A stretch of 64,000 nt of DNA from CAYQXJ01 sp964421565 (GTDB lineage: Bacteria; Planctomycetota; Brocadiia; SM23-32). The notes under the pieces are model-generated. The model made no database searches. It saw only the letters and a program-made list of their open reading frames with translations, and was not told the DNA's origin. The stretch lies in assembly GCA_964421565.1 (NCBI GenBank), contig CAYQXJ010000017.1, positions 1 to 64,000 of the forward strand, written 5' to 3'. The stretch's first letter is position 1; each line of letters begins with the position of its first letter. Shown here one piece after another: positions 9,257-18,310 of this stretch. The translations under genes were made by a program, and so were the position numbers.

Positions 9257-9808
9257 ATGGCGCTCAATCCCTGCCCTGAATGCGGACGCGACGTGAGCGA
9301 ACACGCGCAGGCATGCCCCAACTGCGGCTATCCGTTCAAGGAGGGGCCGGAGCCGAACACCATCGCGACGCACGGAGGCCGCATCGTGCGGGCATGGGGC
9401 TTCGAGTGGCGCACGAAGGCCGAGGTGTTCGGCTGGCCGCTCGTCCACGTTGCCATCGGGCGCGATCCACAGACTCTGAAGCTCCGCGTGGCCAGGGGCA
9501 TCGTCGCGATCGGGCAGTTCGGCGTAGGCCTTGTCACCATTGCGCAGTTCGGCGTCGGGCTGCTGTTCGCCTTCGGCCAGGTTGTCGGGGGCAATATCGC
9601 CGTGGGCCAGATAGCCATCGGCGTGCTGTTCGGCCTCGGTCAGTTCGCCATCGGCCTGACCGCCATCGGGCAGTTCGCGCTCGGCCGCCACGTGCTGGCG
9701 CAGATCGGCTTCGGAAAACACGTGTGGACGTCCGGCCGCCGCGACCCGGAGGCGGTGCGGCACTTCCGCGCATTGTGGCAGAATCTGAAGGCCCTGCTCG
9801 GTCGCTGA
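9257..9808 (+). CDS. Zinc-ribbon protein with hydrophobic IGQF repeats
   Basis: 183 residues. Residues 4-25 form a zinc ribbon with two CPxCG knuckles (CPECG and CPNCG). After a linker, roughly residues 75-155 are a run of short repeats of the type AIGQFAIG or VGLVTIAQFG at about 7-9 residue intervals. Such regular Gly/Ile/Val/Gln/Phe repeats can form a membrane-embedded region or a parallel beta-helix-like stack. The function is unknown. The ATG is preceded by a strong AGGAGG, which fixes the start. A TACAAT box lies at 9218-9223 without a good -35 partner. It converges on purC. Confidence 0.7.
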   Translation: MALNPCPECGRDVSEHAQACPNCGYPFKEGPEPNTIATHGGRIVRAWGFEWRTKAEVFGWPLVHVAIGRDPQTLKLRVARGIVAIGQFGVGLVTIAQFGVGLLFAFGQVVGGNIAVGQIAIGVLFGLGQFAIGLTAIGQFALGRHVLAQIGFGKHVWTSGRRDPEAVRHFRALWQNLKALLGR

Positions 9809-9811
9809 CGC

Positions 9812-10708
9812 TCACGCAGGGGCTTCGCCGGTCAGCAGGCGGCAGGCTTCCAGGTATTTCTCCGTCGTCCTGCGCACCACCTCTTCAGGCAGCTCGGGCG
9901 AGGGCGGCTCGTGGTCCCATCCGCTGTCGTCGAGCCAGTCGCGCACGTACTGCTTGTCGTAGCTCGCCTGGGCTCGCCCGGGCTCATAGTCGTCGGCCGG
10001 CCAGAAGCGCGAGCTATCGGGGGTGAGGACTTCGTCGATCAGCGTTAGCTCGCCGTCGATAAGGCCCCATTCGAACTTTGTGTCGGCGATGATGATGCCC
10101 CGCTCCCGAGCGTATTCAGCCGCTGTGGTGTAGAGCTCGACGGAAAGGTCCTTGATGCGCCGGGCCAGCCCCGCCCCGATCTGCTTCTCCATCTGCGCCA
10201 GGTCGATCGGTTCGTCGTGGCCCTCCTCCGCCTTGGTAGTAGGGGTGAAGATCGGCTCGGGAAGCTCATCCGACTCTCGCAGGCCGTCCGGCAGCCGCAC
10301 GCCGCAGACCGTTCCGTCCCGCTGATACGAACGCCAGCCCGAACCCGCCAGGTAGCCGCGCACGACGCACTCGACCGGCACCACTTCGGCGCGGCGCACC
10401 AGCATGGTGCGCCCGCGCAACTGCTCGCGGTGGGGGGCCACATCATCGGGCATCTGCTCGACCTGCGCCGTGACCAGGTGGTTCGGCACGATTCCGTGCA
10501 GGTGGGCGAGCCAGAATCCCGTCAGGTGCGTCAACACCATCCCCTTATAGGGAATGGCCGTCTCGAGCACCACGTCGAAGCAACTGATGCGGTCGGTGGT
10601 GACGATCAGCAGCAGATCGTCAAGCGCGTAGATGTCGCGCACCTTCCCACGGCTGAACAGCTCAAGCCCCGGCAACTCCGTATAGACCAACGGTTCAGGC
10701 ATCGGCAT
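9812..10708 (-). CDS. purC: Phosphoribosylaminoimidazole-succinocarboxamide synthase
   Basis: 298 residues. SAICAR synthase joins CAIR and aspartate with ATP in purine synthesis. Clear motifs are LFSRGKVRDIYALDD near the N-terminus, LLIVTTDRISCFDVVL, the VECVVRGYLAGSGW segment and DTKFEWG with DEVLTPDSSRFWP. The length and motifs match the longer, yeast-like type of PurC. The start is the ATG at 10708, preceded by GGAGGTCC; the frame extends further upstream without need. It stands alone, not in a pur operon. Confidence 0.95.
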   Translation of the reverse strand: MPMPEPLVYTELPGLELFSRGKVRDIYALDDLLLIVTTDRISCFDVVLETAIPYKGMVLTHLTGFWLAHLHGIVPNHLVTAQVEQMPDDVAPHREQLRGRTMLVRRAEVVPVECVVRGYLAGSGWRSYQRDGTVCGVRLPDGLRESDELPEPIFTPTTKAEEGHDEPIDLAQMEKQIGAGLARRIKDLSVELYTTAAEYARERGIIIADTKFEWGLIDGELTLIDEVLTPDSSRFWPADDYEPGRAQASYDKQYVRDWLDDSGWDHEPPSPELPEEVVRRTTEKYLEACRLLTGEAPA

Positions 10709-10803
10709 ATAGAGGACCTCCGCAGATCTGTTTCGTGTTGGGCACAGAATAGGGGAGCCGCCTCGCCCCTGCAAGCGCCAAGTGCCGCCGGGCCCCGCCC
10801 CTG

Positions 10804-10832
10804 TTGCCTACGGCCGGCGGTCGCCCTATACT
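10804..10832 (+). promoter_or_regulatory. Sigma-70-type promoter of the beta-propeller gene
   Basis: TTGCCT (10804-10809), exactly 17 bp spacer, TATACT (10827-10832). It lies 35 bp before the GTG at 10868 and is divergent from purC. Confidence 0.6.
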
Positions 10833-10867
10833 CGGCGCCAAACTTTAGCGCAGAGAGAACACCGACC

Positions 10868-11932
10868 GTGACAGGCCAAACCATGCCGTGTACTTCCTGG
10901 GGAGGGCTGCTGCCACCGCAGTATATCTTCGCCAACCGTCGATTCGTGGGCGTCGCACTCGATCCCCCGGATTTCGAGCCCGGTTCCTGGATCGGCGCAG
11001 GCAACAGCCTGTACGACCCGGCCTCCGGCTCGTTCTTGCTCACCGCTCGCCCCCGCAGCGCTCAAGGCGGCGTGCGGGGCTTCGCCGCCAACATCTACCG
11101 CTCGGACGACGGCGAGAGCTTCGAGTTGCTCGCCACAGTGGGGAAGGAAGAGGTGAGCAAGCTGAGCGGCCTGCGCATCGACAGCATCGAGGGCACGCAG
11201 CTCATCCAGCACCCGGCCACCGGGCAGTGGCACTTCTACCTGTCGGTCAACACGGACACGGACTTCGTCTGGGGCGGCAGGCACTGGGAGACGCTGCTTC
11301 TGACGGCCGCCGGTCCGGACGGTCCCTGGCGCTCGCAGGGCCTCGCGCTCGCGACGGGACAGAGCTTTGACGCCCTCCACGCCCGCGACTCAAACGTCGC
11401 CGTCATCGACGGGCGCTGGCTCTGCCTCTACAAGGCGCGCGACCGGCAGAACGTGCTGCGCCCGGCCCTGGCTGTCAGCCGCGACGGCGTGAGATGGCGA
11501 AAGCGCGGGGCGCTGACAGTGGACGGGCAGCAGCGCCATGTGTTCCTGAGCGGTGCGCTGCTGGCGGGCTCAACGGGCGTGATCTACGTGGGGCTGGAGA
11601 AGCTGGACGCCTCGGCGGAGGAGGCCACCTCGGAGCGGCGGGCCGACGAACACGGCGTGACGCATGCCGGCGGTCCGCGGCGCAGCTTCCTGGCGGCGCG
11701 ACTCGACGAACGGAGCCTCAACCTGGAGGTGACCTGCCGCTTCCCCTGGCAGCCCGGCTCGGAATACGAGCATCCGGAGCACCCGCTGCTCGGCTACTCG
11801 AGCCTGACATTCGATCCCCTGCGGGGCCGGGTGTTGATGTACGTCGAGAGCATCGACCCCGAGCTTTCGGAACACATGGGCCTGAACGGCACCGTGGAGC
11901 GCTTGCTCGTCTACGAGACGCCACTGCCTTAG
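10868..11932 (+). CDS. Five-bladed beta-propeller, glycosidase-like protein
   Basis: 354 residues. No signal peptide. The sequence alternates short strands with DG turns (YRSDDGESFELLATVG, VSRDGVRWRKRG), WHFYLSVN and RWLCLYKARD, as in GH43/GH32/GH130-type five-bladed propellers used on sugars. I cannot place it in one glycosidase family or point to catalytic acids with certainty. GTG 10868 is preferred since a good promoter lies just upstream; an ATG at 10883 is possible. It is convergent with gyrA. Confidence 0.55.
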   Translation: MTGQTMPCTSWGGLLPPQYIFANRRFVGVALDPPDFEPGSWIGAGNSLYDPASGSFLLTARPRSAQGGVRGFAANIYRSDDGESFELLATVGKEEVSKLSGLRIDSIEGTQLIQHPATGQWHFYLSVNTDTDFVWGGRHWETLLLTAAGPDGPWRSQGLALATGQSFDALHARDSNVAVIDGRWLCLYKARDRQNVLRPALAVSRDGVRWRKRGALTVDGQQRHVFLSGALLAGSTGVIYVGLEKLDASAEEATSERRADEHGVTHAGGPRRSFLAARLDERSLNLEVTCRFPWQPGSEYEHPEHPLLGYSSLTFDPLRGRVLMYVESIDPELSEHMGLNGTVERLLVYETPLP

Positions 11933-11944
11933 CAGGCTTGCTCA

Positions 11945-14419
11945 TCAGGCAGTTGGCTCTTCCTCGCCCTGTTCGCCTGCAGCCTCGGGAACGATGCGCG
12001 TCACGGCGCTCAGGCGGTCGCCACTCTCGGTGGCCACCAGCTTCACGCCCTGGGTGTTGCGGCCGATGCTGCTGATCGAGCCGGCCGCTATGCGCACCGT
12101 CATACCGTGCTCTGTAACCAGTATCAGTTCGTCCTCTTCGGCCACTTCGAGTACGGCGATCACGGGGCCGTTGCGCCTGGTCGTCTTGATGTCGATGAGC
12201 CCCTGTCCGCCGCGCCGTTGGGTGGTGTACTCCTCAAACGCCGTCCGCTTGCCGTAGCCGTTCTCGCAGACGGTGAGCAGCGAGGCGCCCTCGCGCACGA
12301 TCGCCATGCCCACCACGCGATCGCCCTTCTTCAGCTTTATCCCTCGCACCCCGCCGGCCGTGCGGCCCATGGGGCGCACGTCGCTTTCGTGGAAGCGGAT
12401 GGCCTTGCCGCGCGCGGTGCCGAGGGTGACCTCATCCTCGCCGGCCGTCTTGCGCACGCCGATCAATTCGTCGCCTTCGGATAGGTTAATGGCGATGATC
12501 CCGCCCGAGCCGCGCTTGCCGAACGCGTCGAGCTGGGTCTTCTTGACGGTGCCCCCCGCCGTCGCCATCAGCAGGTAATAATCCTTGTCGAACTCCTTGA
12601 CGGGTATCACCCCCGTTATGCGCTCGCCCTCCTCCAGCTCGATCAGGTTGACCAGGGCTCTGCCGCGGGCGGTGCGGCGCATCTCGGGTATAAGGTAGAC
12701 CTTCAGCCAGTACACAAGCCCGTGGTTGGTGAACAGCATTAGGTAGTCGTGTGTCGAAGCGGTGAAGACATCGCGGACGTAGTCTTCCTCTTTGAGGTCG
12801 GCCCCGATCACGCCTTTACCCCCGCGGCCCTGCGCGCGGAAGACATCCGGCGGGGTGCGCTTCACGTAGCCGCCGGCCGTGATGGTGACCACCACGTCCT
12901 CCTCCGGTATCAAGTCCTCACGGTCCAGGATCTCCACTGGCCCGCCGAACCGCGTGCGGCGCTCGTCGCCGTAACGTTCCTTCACCTCGAGCAGGTCCTC
13001 CCGGATCATACCGAGCACGCGCTCGCGGTTTGCCAGGATGTCGCGGTAGTCGGCTATCTGCCCCTGCAGCTCCTCGTATTCCTGCTCGATTTTGATACGT
13101 TCCAGGCCGACGAGCGAGCGCAACTGCATGCTGATGATGGCGTCCACCTGGCGGTCGGTAAGCCCGAACCTCTCGCTCAGCCGGTCGCGGGCCTGCTGCA
13201 CCTCGTCGCTGCCGCGGATGATCTGGATGACTTCATCGATGTTGATGATCGCGATCCGCAGCCCTTCCAGCACGTGGGCGCGGTCCTCCGCCTTGCCGAG
13301 CAGGTAGGCCGTGCGCCGACGGATCACCTCCTCGCGATGGTCCAGGTAGAGCTGGAGCATGCGGGTGATGCTCAACGTCTCCGGCCGCCCGTTGACGATA
13401 GCGATCAAGATAATGCTGATGGTGCACTGCAGCGGGGTGTGCTGCCAGAGCTGGTTCAGGACGACCTGCTCGTCGGCCTCGCGCTTCAGGTCGATGACCA
13501 GCCGCGTGCCTTCCCTGTCGGACTCGTTGCGGATGTCCTGTACGTCCTGGATGCGGCCGGCCTGGACGACGTCCGCGATCTTCTCCACCAGCGAGTCGCG
13601 GTTCGAGTGGTAGGGGGGCTCGTCCACGACGATGCTTCGCCGGCCGCCGCGCCCTTCCTCGAAGTGCGTGCTCGCGCGCAGGGTGAGCGTGCCGCGCCCG
13701 GTGCTGTAGCCTTCGTAAACGCCCTCTCGGCCGCAGATGACGCCGCCGTCCGGGAAGTCGGGCCCGGGCATGATCTCCATCACCTCGCGCACCGTCATGT
13801 CGGGCTTGTCCATCAGGGCGATCAGCGCGTCACAGAGCTCGCACAGGTTATGCGGCGGGATGCTGGTGGACATGCCCACGGCGATGCCGGTGGCGCCGTT
13901 GGCCAGCAGGTTGGGTATGCGGGCGGGCAGGACGGACGGCTCTTCCCGCGTGTTGTCGTAGTTACTGACGAAGTCGACGGTGTCCTGGTTCAGATCGCGC
14001 AGCAATTCCGCGCCGACTGCGCTCAACCGGGCCTCGGTGTAGCGACTGGCCGCCGGGGGGTCGCCGTCGAGCGAGCCGAAATTGCCCTGTCCGTCCACCA
14101 GCGGGTAGCGCGTGGTGAAGGGCTGCCCCATGCGCACCAGCGTGTCGTAGATGGCCAGTTCCCCGTGCGGATGGTAGTTGCCGGATACGTCGCCGACGAT
14201 CTTGCCGCACTTGCGCGTCTTGGAGCGAGGGCCGAGGTTCAGCTCGTTCATCGCCACCAGTATGCGCCGCTGCACGGGCTTCAGGCCGTCGCGCACGTCC
14301 GGCAACGCCCGCGCGACGATGACGCTCATGGCGTAGGTAAGGTACGCCTCCTTCATCTCTTCTTCGATGAGCCGCTCTCTCTCGCGCGGCTCATCCATCT
14401 CGATAACTTCCTGAGCCAT
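11945..14419 (-). CDS. gyrA: DNA gyrase subunit A
   Basis: 824 residues, usual size. GyrA breaks and rejoins DNA in the A2B2 gyrase. The N-terminal DNA-binding start (EEMKEAYLTYAMSVIVARAL) and the active-site Tyr in AASRYTEARL are present. The C-terminal beta-pinwheel carries the GyrA box as QRRGGQG, which marks gyrase rather than topoisomerase IV. The start is the ATG at 14419 with GAGAGG upstream; an in-frame GTG lies two codons earlier. It is the last gene of the dnaN-dciA-gyrB-(zinc-ribbon)-gyrA run. Confidence 0.97.
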   Translation of the reverse strand: MAQEVIEMDEPRERERLIEEEMKEAYLTYAMSVIVARALPDVRDGLKPVQRRILVAMNELNLGPRSKTRKCGKIVGDVSGNYHPHGELAIYDTLVRMGQPFTTRYPLVDGQGNFGSLDGDPPAASRYTEARLSAVGAELLRDLNQDTVDFVSNYDNTREEPSVLPARIPNLLANGATGIAVGMSTSIPPHNLCELCDALIALMDKPDMTVREVMEIMPGPDFPDGGVICGREGVYEGYSTGRGTLTLRASTHFEEGRGGRRSIVVDEPPYHSNRDSLVEKIADVVQAGRIQDVQDIRNESDREGTRLVIDLKREADEQVVLNQLWQHTPLQCTISIILIAIVNGRPETLSITRMLQLYLDHREEVIRRRTAYLLGKAEDRAHVLEGLRIAIINIDEVIQIIRGSDEVQQARDRLSERFGLTDRQVDAIISMQLRSLVGLERIKIEQEYEELQGQIADYRDILANRERVLGMIREDLLEVKERYGDERRTRFGGPVEILDREDLIPEEDVVVTITAGGYVKRTPPDVFRAQGRGGKGVIGADLKEEDYVRDVFTASTHDYLMLFTNHGLVYWLKVYLIPEMRRTARGRALVNLIELEEGERITGVIPVKEFDKDYYLLMATAGGTVKKTQLDAFGKRGSGGIIAINLSEGDELIGVRKTAGEDEVTLGTARGKAIRFHESDVRPMGRTAGGVRGIKLKKGDRVVGMAIVREGASLLTVCENGYGKRTAFEEYTTQRRGGQGLIDIKTTRRNGPVIAVLEVAEEDELILVTEHGMTVRIAAGSISSIGRNTQGVKLVATESGDRLSAVTRIVPEAAGEQGEEEPTA

Positions 14420-14441
14420 CGGCACCTCTCTCCAACGGCGG

Positions 14442-15446
14442 TCAGCCGCTGCGCAGCAGGCCTTCGGCTGCTGCGCAGGCGACGGCCCACCGCAAGTAGT
14501 TCTCGTAGTCCACGGTCCCCGTGGTGCGCTGCACGTGCATCAGCCCGCCTGCGGCCACCTGGCGGTAGCTGCGGGGGAAGAACGCCCTCACGGCGTGCCG
14601 TTCCACGTCTGCCAGGAACCGCGTGAAGTTCATGTCGCCACTGCCGAGCACCCGGTCGCCGAGGTAGGCGTAGCGCACCCGCGCCTCCTCGACCACCATC
14701 CGATGCAGCCTGCCTTGCGGGTCCTGCAGCACGAAAGTCGCTCGCGTCGGCAGTTCCACCTTCCGCGTTCGCATGCGATACGCAGCCGCCGATCTGGTAG
14801 CCCCGTAGGGCCCGGCAAACCCGGCAGCGGGGTTCGCCACGTAGCGCACTTCCCGACGGCCGCCATACTTCGGCTTCGTGACAATGCCCGCAACGAGAGC
14901 CGTCCATGACAGCGCCCGCACGGTGCCCTTGCTGTCCATCTGCACGTGGAGCGCCTCGTCATCGAGGTCATATATGCGTTCTATGCGCACCTCGTGCGAC
15001 AGGTCCGGCACCATGGACATCGGCACCACGGCGGCCTCGACGCCTTCCTCGGCGCAGGCGTCCGCCATGTTGCGGGCCGTGTCGGGCGCCAGGCCCTCTG
15101 CCAGGATGCCCATGCCGTGCGTCACCTGTGTAGCGGCATCACGGCGGACCAGGCCGGTGAAGTTCTGCACAATGGGGCTGAGGGCCATCACGTTCAGCTT
15201 CTGTTCCGTACGGCAGCATACCAGGCAGTTGCCGGCGTCATCCGTAACTTCGAGCGGTGGCGCTTCGAAAGCATCCTCGTCGTAACGGTCAAACGGGCCT
15301 GCCGCCTCCTCGCTACCGGACGCAGCGGCGATAGTGACGCTCCCTCGGCAGACGGGGCATCTCTCACTATGGCCTGCACGCACCCGCGGGAAGGTAAGCA
15401 GCGCTCCGCAGTGAGGGCATTCGACCTCGAGGTCGAACTCTGCCAC
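14442..15446 (-). CDS. Zinc-ribbon protein encoded between gyrB and gyrA
   Basis: 334 residues, unknown. The N-terminus is a zinc ribbon with CPHCG (residues 10-14) and CPVCRG (31-36), followed by an acidic linker. A further CLVCC near residue 75 starts the main domain, in which T-H-G-M-G-I-L-A-E-G-L suggests an alpha/beta fold with a ribosylating or protease-like flavour, but nothing diagnostic. It starts at GTG with GGGAGGG upstream and fits tightly between gyrB (39 bp) and gyrA (22 bp), so it is part of the gyrase operon. Its position suggests co-expression, not necessarily a role in supercoiling. Confidence 0.65.
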   Translation of the reverse strand: MAEFDLEVECPHCGALLTFPRVRAGHSERCPVCRGSVTIAAASGSEEAAGPFDRYDEDAFEAPPLEVTDDAGNCLVCCRTEQKLNVMALSPIVQNFTGLVRRDAATQVTHGMGILAEGLAPDTARNMADACAEEGVEAAVVPMSMVPDLSHEVRIERIYDLDDEALHVQMDSKGTVRALSWTALVAGIVTKPKYGGRREVRYVANPAAGFAGPYGATRSAAAYRMRTRKVELPTRATFVLQDPQGRLHRMVVEEARVRYAYLGDRVLGSGDMNFTRFLADVERHAVRAFFPRSYRQVAAGGLMHVQRTTGTVDYENYLRWAVACAAAEGLLRSG

Positions 15447-15485
15447 GATGGCCCTCCCTTTCCGGGCTGTGCGGCCGGCCCTGCG

Positions 15486-17966
15486 TCATACGTCGAGATC
15501 GGTGACCTCCAGCGCGTGCTCTTCGATGAACTCGCGGCGGCTCTGCACGTCCTTGCCGGCCAGAATGCTGAAGTATTTATCTGCTTTCACCGCGTCACCG
15601 ATGGCCACCTGGAGCATCCGGCGGCTATCCGGGTTGAGAGTGGTCTCTGCCAGTTCCTCGGCATCCATCTCGCCTAATCCCTTGTAGCGCTGGATGTCGA
15701 GGCCCCGCCGCCCTGCTTCGGTGAGCACCGGCACTATGCGGCGCAAAGATGGCACGTCGATCTCCTGGCCATCGGTCCGCACCAGGAACGGCGCTTCAGC
15801 GTCCTCCTCCTCGTCCTGCTCGTCCGGCGCCAACAATTGCTCGGCGGTCACGCCAAACCGTTCCACTCGCTCGATCAACTGCTGTATACGCGGAGCGTCG
15901 TCAAAGCGGTAGGGGCGAACGCTGTTCGGTTCATCCTCCGCATGGCCGTTGCCGGCTTCGATGATCTGGACGTCCTGATCGTGGCGCGACAGCTCCTCGT
16001 GGAGGTCGAGGATGAAGGAGTCGTATTCGTCCTCGGTGTAGAACAGGTGGCCCTGGCTCTCGCCCGCGGCGTCCACATGGACCATGCTGTAGAGGGGCAG
16101 CCGGCCGTCCTCCTCGCGCCTCCAGGCCAGGTACTCTCGGAAGGGCAGCCCGCGGTTCTCCACCCTCGCGATCATCGACTCCAGCTCGTTCAGCACTTGC
16201 AGCAGTTCGCGAAAGCGCCCGGATTCCAGCTCGGTCACCTCGCCGTTGGCGCGCCAGACCAGGCTGGCATCCTCCGCTCCGTATTCCAACAGCGCCCGCT
16301 GCAGTGCCCGATCATCGTAGAGGTACTGGCTCTTGCGCCTCCGCGTTACCTTGTAGAGCGGAGCCTGCGCGATGTAGATGTTGCCCCGTTCGATCAGCTC
16401 CGACATCTGTCGGAAGAAGAAGGTCAGGAGCAGCGTGCGGATGTGCGCACCGTCAATGTCCGCGTCGGTCATGATGATAACCTTGCCGTAGCGGAGCTTC
16501 GTCGGATCGAACTCCTCCTGCCCGATGCCCGTGCCGAGGGCGGTGATGAGGGCGCGAATCTCCTTGTTGCTGAGCATCTTGTCAATACGCGCCTTCTCCA
16601 CGTTCAGAATGACGCCCTGAAGGGGGAGTATGGCTTGGAAGGTTCGGTCCCGCCCCATGCTTGCCGTGCCACCCGCGCTCTGCCCCTCGACGATGAACAG
16701 CTCGCTGCTGTCGGCGTCCCGGTTGCTGCAGTCCCGCAGCTTGCCGGGCAGGTTGGTGCTCATCAGGGCGCCCTTGCGCCTGGTCAGCTCGCGCGCCTTG
16801 CGGGCGGCCTCTCGCGCTTGAGCCGCCTCAACCGCCTTATTGATGATGGACTTGGCGCTGGAGGGATTCTCCTCGCAATAGACCGAAAGTCTCTCGTTGA
16901 AGAGCTGCTCGACGATGCCGCCGACTTCGCGGTTGCCGAGCTTCATCTTCGTCTGGCCCTCGAACTGCGGCTCGGGCAGCTTCACGCTGACGACCGCCGT
17001 CAGGCCCTCGCGGTAGTCGTTGCCTCCCGGGGTGACGTCCTTCAGCACACCTTCCTCGCGCCCGTACTGGTTAAAGCTGCGGGTCAGCGCGCCGCGCAGC
17101 CCGCTCAGGTGCGTTCCGCCCTCGACGGTGTTAATGTTGTTCGCAAACGAGAAAACCGTTTCGTTGTAGCCGTCGTTGTACTGACAGGCGATCTCCACCA
17201 GCGTGTCGCCCTGCTCCGCCTCGACGTAGATCACGTCGGGGTGGATCGGATCCTTTCCCTGGTTCAGGTACTCGACGAACTCGCGGATGCCTCCCTCGTA
17301 GTAGAACTCATCCTCGCGGCCGCTCTCTGCCTCGCTGATGGTTATGCGCGTGCCGCTGTTGAGGAAGGCCAGCTCGCGCAGGCGACGGGTTATGATGTCC
17401 CATTTGAACTGCGTGGCGTGGAATACCTGCGGATCGGGCCGGAATCGCACCCGCGTGCCCCGGCGGTCGGTCTTGCCCCGGTTCTCGACCGGCGTCTTCG
17501 CCTCGCCGCGTTCGTAGCGCTGGTAGTACAGGTGACCGTCGCGCCAGCCGATCTCTGCTTCCAGCCACTCGCTCAGTGCATTCACGCATGAGACGCCAAC
17601 CCCGTGCAAGCCGGCCGATACCTTGTAGCTGTCATGGTCGAACTTGCCACCGGCGTTGAGCGTTGTCATCACCACTTCCAGCGCCGGCTTGCCGACTTCC
17701 GGATGCATGTCAACCGGTATACCGCCGCCGTTGTCGGTCACCGAGATGCTGCCGTCCGAGTGCAGAACCACGTCTATGCGATCGCATCGCCCCGCCATGG
17801 CCTCATCGATCGCGTTTGCCACGACCTCCTCTACCAGATGGTGAAGCCCTCTTTCACTGGTATCGCCGATGTACATGGCGGGCCGCAGCCGAACGTGCTC
17901 AATGCCTCCAAGCACCTTGATCGACTCTGCTTCGTACGACGCGCCTCTGAGATTCTCTTCAGCCAT
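15486..17966 (-). CDS. gyrB: DNA gyrase subunit B
   Basis: 826 residues. ATPase subunit of gyrase. The GHKL ATPase motifs (EEVVANAIDEA, DNGGGIPVD, GLHGVGVSCVNALS) and the Toprim motif (LFIVEGQSAGG, IMTDADIDGAHI) are intact. The C-terminal RYKGLGEMD and EELAETTLNP close the protein. It is longer than the 640-residue class, with an extra acidic segment (DEQDEEEDAE) between Toprim and tail. The ATG is preceded by AAAGGGG and the gene begins 14 bp after the DciA-like gene. Confidence 0.97.
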   Translation of the reverse strand: MAEENLRGASYEAESIKVLGGIEHVRLRPAMYIGDTSERGLHHLVEEVVANAIDEAMAGRCDRIDVVLHSDGSISVTDNGGGIPVDMHPEVGKPALEVVMTTLNAGGKFDHDSYKVSAGLHGVGVSCVNALSEWLEAEIGWRDGHLYYQRYERGEAKTPVENRGKTDRRGTRVRFRPDPQVFHATQFKWDIITRRLRELAFLNSGTRITISEAESGREDEFYYEGGIREFVEYLNQGKDPIHPDVIYVEAEQGDTLVEIACQYNDGYNETVFSFANNINTVEGGTHLSGLRGALTRSFNQYGREEGVLKDVTPGGNDYREGLTAVVSVKLPEPQFEGQTKMKLGNREVGGIVEQLFNERLSVYCEENPSSAKSIINKAVEAAQAREAARKARELTRRKGALMSTNLPGKLRDCSNRDADSSELFIVEGQSAGGTASMGRDRTFQAILPLQGVILNVEKARIDKMLSNKEIRALITALGTGIGQEEFDPTKLRYGKVIIMTDADIDGAHIRTLLLTFFFRQMSELIERGNIYIAQAPLYKVTRRRKSQYLYDDRALQRALLEYGAEDASLVWRANGEVTELESGRFRELLQVLNELESMIARVENRGLPFREYLAWRREEDGRLPLYSMVHVDAAGESQGHLFYTEDEYDSFILDLHEELSRHDQDVQIIEAGNGHAEDEPNSVRPYRFDDAPRIQQLIERVERFGVTAEQLLAPDEQDEEEDAEAPFLVRTDGQEIDVPSLRRIVPVLTEAGRRGLDIQRYKGLGEMDAEELAETTLNPDSRRMLQVAIGDAVKADKYFSILAGKDVQSRREFIEEHALEVTDLDV

Positions 17967-17980
17967 ACGGCCCCTTTGCC

Positions 17981-18310
17981 TCAGTCATGGCTGCTGTTGC
18001 CGAGACAGAACTTCAACGCCGCTACGTCGCGGCCGGCCCGTCTCTGCTGTATGGCAGACAGCAACTGCTCTCTCATGAAACCGTTAAGCTCGTGCAGAAG
18101 GACTGGCGAATTGACTTCCACTACCAGTTCGCCGCCTTCGAAAGATCGTATACGCGTCCGCTCCGCAATGGCCTCACCCACAATCGCGGCCCACGCATCC
18201 GAGAGGGCCGTGTGCCGTCCCTTCTGGTGAAACGTCTTCTCGCGCAGCAATTCCTTCAAGACTTCGCCCAGAGTCCTTATTCGGCCGCCCGTCCTCGGCT
18301 GCTGGTTCAC
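17981..18310 (-). CDS. DUF721/DciA family protein
   Basis: 109 residues. The N-terminal helices and the WAAIVGEAIAERTRI...GELVVEVNSPVLLHELN segment are the DUF721 signature. DciA recruits or loads the replicative helicase in bacteria that lack DnaC/DnaI-type loaders. Its place between dnaN and gyrB supports this role. The GTG start overlaps the dnaN stop (GTGA), so translation is probably coupled to the clamp gene. Confidence 0.8.
   Translation of the reverse strand: MNQQPRTGGRIRTLGEVLKELLREKTFHQKGRHTALSDAWAAIVGEAIAERTRIRSFEGGELVVEVNSPVLLHELNGFMREQLLSAIQQRRAGRDVAALKFCLGNSSHD

Noticed and set aside
12749..14626. 625-residue plus-strand frame opposite gyrA
   Set aside because: gyrA on the minus strand is unambiguous; this is its complement shadow.
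15837..17591. 584-residue plus-strand frame opposite gyrB
   Set aside because: gyrB is unambiguous; the frame has no start context or motifs.
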